From Archegozetes longisetosus (Eukaryota; Arthropoda; Arachnida; Sarcoptiformes; Trhypochthoniidae), in NCBI GenBank assembly GCA_018873245.2, contig JAEMBT020000003.1, positions 11,501,843 to 11,565,842 of the forward strand: 64,000 nt of DNA, in the 5' to 3' direction. A program made the position numbers and the translations under genes. This document shows positions 39,870 to 51,493 of the stretch, piece by piece; position 1 is the stretch's first letter, and each line of letters begins with the position of its first letter. Under the pieces are notes generated by a model. The model was not told where the DNA came from, ran no database searches, and saw only the letters and a program-made list of their open reading frames with translations.

Positions 39870-41515
39870 CTATTGCTCATAACCCAAATATTGTACAAGC
39901 AGTCCAACAAGTAAGAAGAAAATCGTAGCGGAACCAAACAAATGCTAAATTTAAATGAGTGAGCGTTCCTTTAAAAACTATTCTCCAGAATGGTTTGATT
40001 TGTTTTATATAAATACCTGAAAAAATCTAAGATTCGTGAACGGAAACATATTATAACAATAAACTCCGATTGTAGGACCAGAAAGTCGTTCAATCAAATT
40101 TTTTAACTATTAAATCAATAAAATTCAAGTATATGTATATATCCGTAACGATTTTACTGAATGTGCAATTGAATTATTTTGAAAAAAAACTTTCTAATAC
40201 AAAACAGGTGAAAAACTCCTTTGATTTAACATGAATTGAAATAAGATACATTTAAATAAAGGAGATTCAAAATTGAAATGTGCCGCTATATACAATAATT
40301 TTTACCTTCCACTTATTATCTAAGGCTAATTCATGCTTAACAAAAAATGAATTGATAGGAATATAGAAACGATGTGCCTCTTTAGATGAGTTGGCACAGA
40401 TGTAAGTCGATACATAAATAATTATAACGCCAAATGAGCCGACGGCGCCATTGCCAGAACGAAAATATATGTTGCCCTTTCCATAAAATGCTACATAAAT
40501 CAATAGATTTGCAATAATAGTCCCTAAGAAGTACAAGATTGCCATTATATAATTGAAAAATTTATTGTATTTATATGTTATAATTGTGAGTCTACTATGA
40601 GATATGATTAGTGCATCAATTTCACTATTTCTCAAATATTTAGTTTTTCCAAATAATTGTACGAATCTTAGTTTGAGATAATATTGAGATATAAATAATA
40701 CACCAAACGTGACAACAACTATCGTGGCGTTATTCCAGCTCCAGATACATAACACAAAATACCAGAATATTGAAGCAGTCAACGAATAATCGTAATCATC
40801 GGATGTGTAGCAAATTATGCAAAATCCAGAATATATGATAGTATAAATCAATGCACAGCTTAATGGGACCAATCTAACGAAAAATATTTCGCTAATCTTG
40901 AATATCAATTGTGTTTTCTCCAAATTCTTGATCGAAAGACAATGATTTGATCCAATTTTCAAAGCAAACAGATGTTCGATGAAGTGTAATTTATGATTCC
41001 TTTCAGCTAAGAAAAGAGTAGCAAGGTCAAAATTTACTTTAAGTTACGTCTAAAATTATTGAAATCTCTAAATCCATTTAACTAAAAAGTTTCTATTTTC
41101 ATTTCAAGACTTGAAAAAGATTGTTTGCTAAGCAAATCTTTTGCCATTTACCTATTATAAAAAATGTACGCATTAAAGCACCACCAGATGCAAGAGTAAA
41201 TAGCATTAAATTAAATACTATATGATCACCTGTTAAGCGGAACGGATCTGCCATCAAATTGATTATTTTGGAGTTGGTTATAAAAGCAGCTGCAAGAAAT
41301 CTTATAGCAGTAAACCAAACAGATACACATATGATTATTGAATAAAACTGTCGTTTAGGGTTGGTCTTATTGTGACAATAATCTTTGAAATTAGTTGATA
41401 ATATGAACGAGTTGAGAAAAAAACTTTCAAACACTCCAATAGAAAGAATTTGATGACTTTGTTTAAACTTTTTCAATTTGTTCTGAATAGAATTTAACCT
41501 TTTTAAGCAGTACAT
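39870..41515 (-). CDS. Gustatory-receptor-like seven-helix protein
   Basis: Four exons (41515-41152, 41006-40306, 40106-40017 and 39944-39870) join in phase to give 409 residues, the usual length for arthropod gustatory receptors. Seven hydrophobic segments can be picked out, among them SIIICVSVWFTAIRFLAAAF, LVPLSCALIYTIIYSGF, TIVVVTFGVLFI and IMAILYFLGTIIANLLIYV. The C-terminal block GPTIGVYCYNMFPFTNLRF followed by a last hydrophobic helix FFLLVGLLVQYL is the signature region of this receptor family, in which the final helix sits on its own small exon. The frame is intact and splice sites are standard (GTAAAT, GTAAAA and GTATTT donors). It is likely a ligand-gated chemosensory channel subunit in sensory neuron membranes; the ligand is unknown. 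Confidence 0.8.
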
Positions 41516-42196
41516 TATAAAGTATTCATATCACTCAATTATTACTAAATCAAAAAGGATTATTACTATCTTTAGTAAGGTAATCTGATTAAAAATATCA
41601 AATTTAACTCTATCTATGATGAAGAGACTCTCACAGCTCGAGAATAGTTACTTGTTCTTTGGTCGTCAACACAATAAATTAATGATTTTAATTCGTGATC
41701 TTAACCATGAATCTATTCATGAGCGTGATACTATGAATATAAATTTTAATATGATTAATGAAATAGTATTTTTCAAATCACAAAAAATTATATTTAAATA
41801 AAGTAAGATAAAATGAAATGCCTAACTATTCTTTTCTAATTTCAAAATTTGATTTCTAGTTAGTTTTAGCTTAGTAACCCGCGATCAAACATTAATAATC
41901 ATTAATGTGCATATCATATACAGTATGTGAATACTTTTTTGAAGAAGAGGCTTAGGTTTAAAAGCATGCAAAGCATTAAACACTACCGGCAGTATTCATG
42001 AACCGCACCTGAGACTTAAGTGTAACTTAGCCAAATTACCAGTATGAGAAGGAATGCGAGTTTGGGTCTGAAATTTGAAAACTTAACTGCATTAAGGTTC
42101 GACCGGCTAAATCTAGACAAAATCTAGAATAGAATATTACGAGTTGTAAGTTTTTGAAAAGTCACCAATAACTTAAGCATTGTTTGTGAATAAGGC
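41516..42196. other. Upstream flank of the receptor gene
   Basis: AT-rich sequence with one 61-codon open frame that shows no family features. No other feature was recognised. Confidence 0.3.
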
Positions 42197-42880
42197 TGTA
42201 CTATCGATCAAATAATTATGTGTCAAAATTTGCGCTAAAAAATTAGGATCACAATATCATATTTTAAAACTTGTATTTCTACGTAAACTCAACAATAATG
42301 AATGCATTATAAACAGAGAAACCCAAAATAGGTTAAAAATGGATAAAATCATGAAATAGTGAAACAAACCCTCATACTAATTGTTCAAGTTTTTATCAGA
42401 AAACAATCAAATGACTAAGCACTAAATGAATCGTTACTTTTAATACATATTAAGGTTTCAATACATTACTCACACATATGTCAAAAAATTGAATTTATTA
42501 TTTTAAGCAATGAGTATCACTATTTAAAACACGCTTATTTATTTATTTACTTATGTAGTGTTATGTTATGCTTTTATAATTTTTGTAAATTGTTATTCAA
42601 AGTTGAAAAAAACTTAAGAGATAACCAAAAACTACTCATTTGATCATTTTTTGATAAAAACTTGAACAATTAGTATGAGGGTTTGTTTCACTATTTCATG
42701 ATTTTATTTATTTTTAACCTATTTTGGGTTTCTCTGATTATAAAACATTCGATAACAAATGTCATATTGTAAAACATCGTTAAATTTTTGTTAGCTGGAT
42801 TTTTTAGCATTCCCTGAGATCTGTGTGTAAAAAATGCAGGAAAATGCACAATTTGACACAATTATTTGATCGATAGTACA
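42197..42880. repeat. 684-bp inverted-repeat element
   Basis: TGTACTATCGATCAAATAAT at the left end is repeated in inverse at the right end. Inner blocks such as ATCATGAAATAGTGAAACAA and CCTCATACTAATTGTTCAAG at 42350-42390 are mirrored at 42660-42705. The arms are about 250 bp or more around an AT-rich centre, so the unit folds into a long imperfect hairpin. No coding potential and no clear target duplication. Confidence 0.7.
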
Positions 42881-43072
42881 TTTAAATTGAAAGTGAATCC
42901 TAATTACTAAAAGTTTAGAACTAATCCTAATTTGATGTGACTGTCAAACTTTTAGCTTGATTCCAGTACAGATTGGTGTGAATCAGAGTTAATACTGATA
43001 GCTATTTGTAAAGTAGCCAAATCATTCATATGTTGTTATTCATATGTTATTGTAGTTAAAACCTAAATACAG

Positions 43073-43219
43073 CTAAACCTTTCTACCTTGAACACGTAGT
43101 TAAGCCCTTTCTACAAAGGTATAAGTAAATTCATAACAGACTAAGGCTCTATTTGGTCTTAACCAGCTCTTTTTCAAAAAAGGCTTAACTACTTGTTCAA
43201 GACAAAGAGGATTAGCTGT
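43073..43219. repeat. ~147-bp hairpin MITE
   Basis: CTTGAACACGTAGTTAAGCC on the left and the inverse of CTTGAACAAGTAGTTAAGCC on the right, with outer AGCTAAACC/AGCTAATCC, form a hairpin about a short loop. No genes. Confidence 0.6.
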
Positions 43220-44339
43220 GCTTTTCGCGATAAGACTTATGGACTACTTATCTCTGTATTATTTTGCCGTTTATTAAGAGTTGAATAATTACATGAAATC
43301 AAAACTTATGTGTGTATATGTCTTACTGTATGCCTTTAGTGTTTTAGTCTTAAACCTAAGGCTCTTCAAAAAAGGTATTCATGTCCATTTATCTTCTAAA
43401 CTCATATATTGAGTGCGATTTTTCTTTAATAATATGTATCGATCAGATCAAACTTATGATAAAGTTTCAAATAAATCAAATAAAAGATTGCTTCTCAATC
43501 ATTATATCTTTTTTAAAAGGACGTTTAGATTGATAGATAAGCCCTGATAGATAGGTAACAAAATTATTTGAGAAGCTCTGTATTAAATTCTTAATTAAAT
43601 TCATTAAAGCCTCGATAATATGATTTGCATTCTCTATAATTTCTAAAACTTTAACCATCAGTAAAATATTGTATAATTTTTATTGTATCTTCATATAAAT
43701 ATTTAAAATTAATTAATTATCATTAAGAATCTTTTAAGCTACAAAATCGATTAGTAAAAAAACTTCTGTATAATTATTCCCTAAACATGATTAGAAAATC
43801 GAAGCATTTCCAGAGAAAACAAGTTATTTTCAAAACTGAAGATCAGCACATACCATTGTTTTTCACTTAATTGTTCTACAATATCTTAAAAGCAGCACAC
43901 TTTCTGCATCTACGACAAATCATTTCGTACACTTTAGCCCAAGCTAGGCCTCGGACCTAAATCGGTATTTCAAAATAGCTTTCAATTTTAAAGTTAAAAA
44001 ATATTTTAACAGATATTCAGAGGTTCGTACGGATTTTAAATTTGTCAATAGATATAAAAAGGCGATACCCGCTAAATAACTATTGAACTGAAATGAATTT
44101 TAATGGAAGAGTTTGAAGTGAGTCTTTGCTCCACACAAAGTACTATAGGGACTATTATACAAATATAATACTGTAGTATAACAAAAATGTGAATCTGAAT
44201 TTTTGTACAATAATAAATTTTTCTTAATTATAACAGACATTTTGATTCTTTCATAGTTTAAAATTATTTAAACAAATAATAACTATTAATATTATAAATA
44301 GAGAGTGAGGAAAGTTGTGAGCAGTTGCCAACTTAGTTG
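43220..44339. other. Non-coding stretch
   Basis: AT-rich sequence without a recognised gene. A 60-codon minus-strand frame at 43476-43658 has no family features. Confidence 0.3.
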
Positions 44340-44732
44340 TTATTGTGAACTATTAATGCCTTTTAGGGAATTTTTAAGCTCTTTGAAAATATTTTTATCG
44401 CAGAAGAGATTCTTTAGATGAATTGGTATCGAATTGAAATGACCAGATCCGTGTATAGCATTTATCAGTTGATGTCTTTCATCACTGAATAGAACACAAT
44501 TGAGTATTATATGAAATAGTATTTCTTCCGATTATCCGCAATCACAGAGATTATCACTTAATTTGAATCTGTTCAAGTACGAGTTGAAGTTTTCGTGGCC
44601 AGAGAGATACTATGTGATGATAAAGTTTGGTTTAAGTCGACACTAAACCTATCGCTGATTGATGAAAAAAAACTTTCTCGTTTGGGAAGCTTTCGTTATC
44701 GAAGTCCAGCACTTTTGCCACTCATTCATTAT
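44340..44732 (-). pseudogene. Non-LTR retrotransposon (LINE) 3' fragment
   Basis: On the minus strand the peptide runs from NEWQKCWTSITKASQTRKFF, through SGHENFNSYLNRFKLSDN and LCDCG, to an ILNC stretch. This is the C-terminal region that follows the reverse transcriptase in jockey/R1/I-type LINEs: a GHGxFxxYLxRF-like block followed by a CxC...HxxxxC-like zinc motif. An in-frame stop right after the CDCG motif and a frame change upstream show that it is dead. Only about 130 residues remain, consistent with a 5'-truncated LINE copy. Confidence 0.62.
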
Positions 44733-44791
44733 AGTCAAGCCAAATAACTATTAGTTTAATAAATAGCTATCATAAAAGAAATCTAATTCAA

Positions 44792-46472
44792 GATGTTCAA
44801 GTATTCCTATTTCTTACTTTTATAGTTGCATTGATTTCTGGCAAGCAAAATATAACACATATTCTCTCATTTTCATAAACTTTAAAGATCAATAAAAAAA
44901 TTAAAAATATTCTCAGAATATTTTTTTGCATTCTCTCAATTTCATTTGTATTGTTTTATAGTTCAAGTTCAATCTCAAAACATGTCCTAACGTTCAACTA
45001 TGAAGAACTTCACGCCAACTAAGGCAATTATTTATGAAAATAATCTAATTTATTATTATTTTCTCTTAAAATTTTAACTTCAATATCGTTCTTCAAAAGT
45101 ACATCGGTTTACGGTATGAAATACAAAAGATATCTATTTATCTTCGAAAGCTTACAAACTTGTACACTAAACTCACAAGGAACACTAGGGAATCGTTAAA
45201 TTCAAAAATATTTCAGAAAATGCTCATAGACAGCTCTTAATATAAATAGTAAAAATACGCAAACCGATTTTGCTTAATATTAAGTTTTTGGTAGTTTCCA
45301 AACTTAATTATACTTATAGAGTTCTAATAAATGACTTAATAGTAAGTACATTATTCCTTTTCAATTAGTTCATTAGTTATATTAAATTAAACGGATGGTA
45401 ATGTAATTTTTAATTTTTATTCCAAGTTAGAATTACAACAAAAAAATTAGTTTTAATCAACATAATCATTGTACTTATGGTAAGCATTAAAGAAATGAGA
45501 GAAACATAATGGAATTTTACGCCAACTACGTGTTATAAAGATTCCTTCAGAACATTGTGACCAATCACTAAAACAAATTTGGTCAGTTATTTTATCATAA
45601 GTGCAACGATTATGTTGATTAGGATTCATTTTTTGTTGTAATTCTAACTTTAAATAAAAATTTAAAATTACGTTACCATTCGTTTAATTCAATATAACTA
45701 ATAAACTAATTGAAAAGGAATAACATACTTGCTATAAAGCTATTTACTAGGACTCTATAAGTTAGTTAAGTCTGAAAACTACCAAGAACTTAATATTAAG
45801 AAAAATCGGTTTATGTATTTTTATTATTTATATTAAGAGCTGTCTATGAGCATTTTCTGAAATTTTTTTGAATTCAACGATTCCCTAGTGTTCCTTGTCA
45901 GATGGAACTGTCTCTGTTGTCAACCTGGATACATTTCACTAGTATCGTAAATTCCATTCTCTCGTTAAAGTGGTTTTATCACAATTCCATATCAATTAAA
46001 TGGTTTTAGTGCCAGAGTTGCTGCAAGTGTAACAAGATTAGCTCGAGTGAAAGATTCATTCAAGTTATCCAATCTAACAGTTACTTTCAATTCATATTAG
46101 ATTGAAAATATTATTTTCAATAAGACTTCCCGAAATTTTAATCATTATAAAAATAATTTCTCGAATCTAATTTGGAGAAGGAAATTACTGGATTCTAGAT
46201 ACTGATTGTGCCTCGTACTCTGATTTACTCATGTGTCACAGTTCCGATTATACGTATTCGTACAAGTATTAAATTTATATGGCATTTTAAAAATGATTTC
46301 GAATCAAAATAATAAATTTAGAATTAAATCTTCAGAAAATGCATGGATTCTAGGCCGTAGTAGAATTATTGATCAGCAAACTTAATAGTTAAGATTGAAA
46401 GATATCCTATCGGCAACTGTTAATTCGACCAATCAGTTCATCCTAACTATTCAAGAATATTGTGGAAATTGA
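44792..46472 (+). pseudogene. Lipocalin (ApoD-like) pseudogene 2, split by a palindrome
   Basis: All five exons of the local lipocalin type can be traced in decayed form. There is a signal-like piece at 44792 with a stop, and a TMKNF segment near 45000. Exon 2 holds KYIGLRYEIQK from about 45103 and continues to TLNS, where a 722-bp element interrupts it, then resumes SDGTVSVVN at 45898. An exon-3 remnant near 45990-46095 contains LTVTFNS. Exon 4 (near 46172) contains GEGNYWILDTD with a frameshift. Exon 5 reads ENAWILGRS with two stops and ends at 46472. It is a dead paralogue of lipocalins A and B. Confidence 0.75.
45176..45897. mobile_element. Palindromic element in lipocalin pseudogene, 3-bp TSD
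   Basis: Ends CAAGGAACACTAGGG and its exact inverse CCCTAGTGTTCCTTG enclose 722 bp whose arms are inverted copies over about 300 bp. Centre-proximal blocks include TTGTTGTAATTCTAACTT and its inverse. TCA occurs at 45173-45175 and 45898-45900. Deleting the element and one TCA restores the reading frame TLNSDGTVSVVN of lipocalin exon 2, so the boundaries and the 3-bp duplication are supported by the host gene. It carries no transposase. The superfamily is uncertain; 3-bp duplications occur in Harbinger and CACTA groups among others. Confidence 0.82.
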
Positions 46473-47489
46473 ATATTATTAATTTCCATTAAATTTGTTT
46501 CTTTCAGAATTTATCGATATTCTATGCATTTTTGTCATTAAAAATATGATTAAATTGTGACGAACTTTGACTCTTACTAGTGACTCTTACTCTGACTCTT
46601 ACTTTAACACTATCGTTGATTCTATCGTTGACGACATAGTTTCAAAATAACTGGCCTCTAGTAAGGCATTGTTTATGAGTCATATATATATATATATAAG
46701 GCTGTTGTAAATTTATTCTTGGCATCATTATCAATAAAGACTTTGTAGGGAAAACTTGTCTTTTCTTTTTTAATAGTTATACATATCTGATAGAAGATTG
46801 CTGGATAAGCAATTTCTATCAGATATCCCTTTTGCCCCAAACTTCCACCAAAAGTAGATAATAAGTTGTGCCCTCATCCCACCGGCTAAATCAATTATTG
46901 GTTTACCGGTGATTAACGAATTAATTCGCGTCTTAAGCACTAAAATTCGTTACAAAATAATGAATTTTTCAATAAAGAGTTAGCAAAAATGACTTATAAA
47001 GTTCTCATTTAGGTTGCTTTAGAAATCTCGAATCGTAAATTTTTTAGTGAAATAACACGATTAATCTGTGGTCAAGTTTTTCCCGAAGAAAATTTAGATT
47101 GACTATTTTTCATTCAGAAAAATTGATGAAATCTTAATTCGAGTCTTTATCAAGTCTCCTTAATGTACTTTGAACTCAGTTCTGAAATTATCGAAGAAGA
47201 TTAAGTTATTGTTATAGATATGGGTTGCCATAGAATTGACTGATTAGGTTTCGCCATATATATGTATATGTTAATTTGAATTTGTTTCTAACTTTACAAA
47301 GCATAGACATAATTTCGTATCTATTGACAGGAAATTCACATAAATCATAAGATTTGAAGGAAATACGTCTCTTACAAGAATTAGTTGCAATATTCTCTTA
47401 ATTTATGATAAGTGTTTATTGTTACTGCAGGAATAATTATATACTAGTCATAGTGAAGTTCAACAGATAGTTCATAATAATAAGAAAAC
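46473..47489. other. Non-coding stretch
   Basis: Contains a short TA microsatellite near 46682-46698. No gene or transposon end was identified. Confidence 0.3.
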
Positions 47490-47836
47490 ATGACTTCAAA
47501 TACTCATCAAAGACATACTTTCAAAGTATCTGTTGAAATAAAGCGTATAATCAACAGTAAAGACTTTTATGACAGATTGAATGTGAATGAAAAAACAGGT
47601 AAAGAAGAAATAATGAGGAAATATAGAGAGATAGCTCGGAAAATACATCCCGACAAGTGTGGAGTTAATGGAAGTGAAGAGGCCTTTAAATTGGTTAATA
47701 TTGCAAAAGAAACTCTTACTGATCCTCAAAAAGGTTAGAATATAATTCGAAGAGAAAATTGCGAAAGCGTTCGTATGAAAAAATTCATGAGTCACTTGTT
47801 GTCAACAAAACTACGTCAATGAGAGCGTGGGTCTGA
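47490..47836 (+). CDS. Small J-domain (Hsp40/DnaJ) protein, frame break near end
   Basis: From ATG 47490 a J domain occupies residues about 25-80: DFYDRLNVNEKTGKEEIMRK, then YREIARKIHPDKCG with the HPD tripeptide that stimulates Hsp70 ATPase, then EEAFKLVNIAKETLTDPQK. The frame stops right after DPQK (TAG at 47736). A one-base shift at that A-run continues as RLEYNSKRKLRKRSYEKIHE to a stop at 47836, which matches the usual DPxKRxxYD end of J domains and the tail of the neighbouring copy. So either the protein ends early, a base is missing, or the ribosome shifts by -1. It is likely a cytosolic or ER-facing co-chaperone. Confidence 0.7.
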
Positions 47837-48911
47837 CAATATTATCATTTCTCACGTTAAGTTCTGATGCATTCATTTTAAGCTTAAAGGACTTCTGTTT
47901 AAACTTATAACCTAGCTATTTTGCTTATATTATTTAAATAAAAGACACTTTCAGGATGATTATGATTTCATGAAAATTTTAATAAAATCTCATTTAATAT
48001 TGTTATCATTTATGCGATACAACTGAGCGAATGTTATATTTACCCGTGTTATCAATAAAATTGCGTCTAAAGTTAAAAATCCTTCTGATTTCTCGCGAAG
48101 ATCTTCAGTAAGCCAATGAAATACTAGGAGTGATTTGATTTGAAATAGTTATAAGAAGGGACACGCTCATTTTCATTAATTCAGGTAACGAAAGGACGAG
48201 CAGAAAATCAGAATTTTACTTAAATATTGGGCAACCGATGCGAGCCATAAACCTGTTTAGATTCTTTATAAAAATTGAAATGCCAAAAAATATCGGTTTA
48301 TCAATACTGTTAATAACAACTTATTGATATTTCTCGAAAAATAACGATAAGAATGAAATTAAGACAAAAGAGTTAGTATTTAATTAAGAATCATGATTTA
48401 GGATTACAAAGTTCATCTGACAAATTTATTGTTTATTTATTTTTGTTTTGTATTTGTTTTAATTTTGACGCTTATATTGTTTTGTTCTGATAGCACATCA
48501 CATTTAGAGAACAAACTTTTGATTTTTTGAATAAGTATCTCATTAGCTATTAATATTACAAACTTGATGAGTAATAAGTTTACACTTTTGGAGATTCAAT
48601 AGGTCATTTGTTTATCTCGATTCGTCTAATGCGTAGCTCTTCTTATATCTTGCTCATTTGATAAATAAAAGAGTTGACATAGAAACTGATCATAAAATAT
48701 TAGCACTTAGGCGAAAATTAAATTTATATCTTTTAAATAGACAACTTAATCAAACATTTATTTATGTAAAATATATTTAATTTTAGCACAAAATGATTAC
48801 AAGTATGTGTTTGATGTCTCGTATGAGCAGAATTTATACTTCTTTCTTTCATAAACGTCAGATTCAAAATTAAAATATTTATATAAAATTTTCACCCGAT
48901 GTGATAAAACA

Positions 48912-49320
48912 TGAGTTCAAGTACTGATAGAGGGTCTGTTATACTTACGAACTTATACTTAAAGCTAAGGGTTTTTGTGATAGATTGGGTGTGACTGAAA
49001 TAAAAAAGAAATAATTAGGAAACACAGAGAGATATCTCGCAAAATACGTCCCAATGTAAAGCTGATGGAGGTGAAGATGCTTCGAAACTGATTGATGTCG
49101 CCAAAGAAGTCCTAATCGATTTGCAAAAAAGTCTGAATATGACTTGAATAAGAAATCAAAAAGTTTTTCTCATGACAAAATTATTGAACCAGTAATTAAT
49201 AGAAATTATACATTTATTAATGAAGTGCCCAACAGTAACAACGGTTTTATTTTATTTATGTCTTTTATTCTCATTATTTTAGTGCAAACCATTGGTTCGA
49301 TAGTATTCATAAAAGTATAG
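48912..49320 (+). pseudogene. Degenerate J-domain paralogue with membrane tail
   Basis: A diverged second copy of the J-domain gene. GFCDRLGVTE and KHREISRKIRPN (HPD changed to RPN) are followed by EDASKLIDVAKEVLIDLQK. After a one-base shift comes KSEYDLNKKSKSFSHDKIIE and a hydrophobic C-terminal segment, GFILFMSFILIILVQTIGSI, ending at the stop at 49320. Loss of HPD, at least one internal frame break and an early stop show it cannot act as a standard J protein. The tail suggests the ancestral gene encoded a tail-anchored co-chaperone. Confidence 0.6.
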
Positions 49321-50036
49321 ATCTATAGTACAGATGTTGAGGATTCAGGATATTCTGTTTTGCGTAAGACTAGAAATCTAAAAATTAGTTGTTATGTAAA
49401 GAAAACCTTTGAAAAAAATATGATTATCGGAAGTTCGTGAAAATTGAACTTGAAATTGAATACTCTAACAATGCTAAAATTTTAGATGTCAGTGGAAATA
49501 AATTATTCTTGAATCTACGATCACTGATTGAGTATGTAATCTATTTCTGTTTTCTGTACTTTTCGTGGTTTAATGAATCTTCCATAAAATAAATTTCTTT
49601 CAAAGATATGCAGAGCATTTGCAAAAATTTTGACTTTTGTCACAAGGTCTCAATTCCAATTGATCTGTCATTGTTTTAAAATAATTTTTATTTCGAAATT
49701 TCAAATAGACATTAAACTTTCTAATAAGGTTCTTTTACTTGTTTCAACATATTCGTGCGTGCGTGAGAGTTTAAATTTATAGAAAATTAGCTAAATTTTT
49801 CAATTTTGATTAATAGCCTCAATTATTCACTTCTCATCTCTTCATAACGAGCTTAAGGAAATAAATCATAATATTATCATCGAGTTCTTGAGAAAAGGTT
49901 TAAATGTAGGTAGATATAGAAATACATTATAAATCAAAGTAATTGAAAAATGAGTTATTATTTTAATTCTGAATAGTTTATATTAGTTTAGTTATAGCAG
50001 TATTTTTAATAATAATACCTAAGTACAGAATAAAAA
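49321..50036. other. Non-coding stretch
   Basis: AT-rich sequence; nothing was recognised. Confidence 0.3.
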
Positions 50037-50038
50037 TA

Positions 50039-50642
50039 TATCTCAGTCCAAAAAAACTCGGATAAAAGCTGAATTTAAACAAATTTGTATTGCGCTTTTT
50101 ATACTTTACAATTCTTAATGAATTTTCAAACCAAAATAGGGTTTCTTATGATGTACTTATATCATTGATTGATAAGTGCATAGTATTCGGTTTAGTCCCA
50201 AAATTTGAGTTCGCATCAGGCTAAATGGTAAAACAATTTGATAATCGAGATCGTCTCCTAGTTTTGTATGAGTTTAGCATCAAATCAGTTAAAAAGATTT
50301 TGACCAATTAACTGGGATACCCTTAAGCACAATTTATGATCATTTGAAGCGGTTTCGGTCAGTATCTGGCAGATTATCAAAGATTTAATTGAGAAAAAGT
50401 ACCAAAAATTGGCGATATATGGGATAAGCTATGTATACGATGTGGAGACATTTTACGCGTCTATGCCGAGCTGACTTCAACTCTGTATTTAAGTTTGAAG
50501 AGAGCGAATTAAATACTGGAGTTGTTTGTAAAAGTATTATTTAGAGTGCTATTTATAGCTCAAGCTTGTTATAATTGAATTTGAACAACTTTAGATAAAA
50601 ATATGAGTAATTTTAATTTCCGACTTTTTTTGGACTGAGTTG
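50039..50642. mobile_element. Deleted Tc1/mariner element
   Basis: CTCAGTCCAAAAAAACTCGG at the left and the inverse of CTCAGTCCAAAAAAAGTCGG at the right bound about 600 bp. TA dinucleotides lie at the expected flanks (50037-50038 and 50643-50644). The interior has weak helix-turn-helix-like remnants but no open transposase, so it is a deletion derivative. Confidence 0.6.
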
Positions 50643-51493
50643 TAACTGCGATATGAATTCAAATTTAATAGATTATGGAATATATTCAAAACTTGGAGAG
50701 TAAGAAGCAAAGAAACCAACTCTGCGAATTTGACTGCAACCAAAAGCATGGGATAGCGGGACATGGGAGAAAAGCTCTCCTCTCATTAAGATACAAGAAC
50801 TAAGATACTAAGAATTTTGAAAGATAAATGTTTTCAAGAATTTATTTTTAAGATTTCTTCATTGTAATGAACTTGTCTGATTAATGTTCAATTATTGTGG
50901 GACCTATTTTTCTAACATTAAAAATCTAATGATTTTTTCACGTGATAGCGGAATAATCAAAAGTTTAAAGTGTAACCGAAGAATGGAAACGAAATCAATC
51001 AAAATCAAATAATTCATTATCTTTATTTCTTTTATCCTAAGAGTTAATTTATCGATAGGATGCAGATTATTTTCCAGTTGTCCTTTTTGTAGATAAAGTT
51101 CTCTATTGAGTTCCTTTGAAGCCTTTTTTGTTATCATTAAAACTAGTTTATCTTACAATTATCTTTTAAAAAGTTGCAAGTTATCCATAATACTTGCATG
51201 AAATTCTTTGACTTCCGCTATTTATTGAAAAATTTTCATAAGAATTGGTATTCCAGGGAGTAGTCTATAAAAGTCGAGGTTCCAAAATTTTGATCACAAT
51301 TTCTTAAGTCAAGCGAGTCCATCATATTTGAATATATTTCATTTATCAATTTCATCATTTCCAGTATGCGATAAAATAAAACCTAACCTAACTTAGTTAC
51401 TTTTACTTTTTGAATACATATAGCTTCGTCACCTTTGATTTTTGACGGATAAGCTTATTATTTTTGCTATACTCATCGATTACTACCTGTATA
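50643..51493. other. Non-coding stretch
   Basis: AT-rich sequence between two Tc1/mariner elements. A 77-codon minus-strand frame at 50904-51137 lacks family features. Confidence 0.3.

Noticed and set aside
47496..47795. 99-codon minus-strand frame over the J-domain gene
   Set aside because: It is the antisense shadow of a clear J domain with HPD on the plus strand.
50904..51137. 77-codon minus-strand frame
   Set aside because: Composition is AT-driven (Lys, Ile, Leu) and no domain, splice or homology signal supports it.
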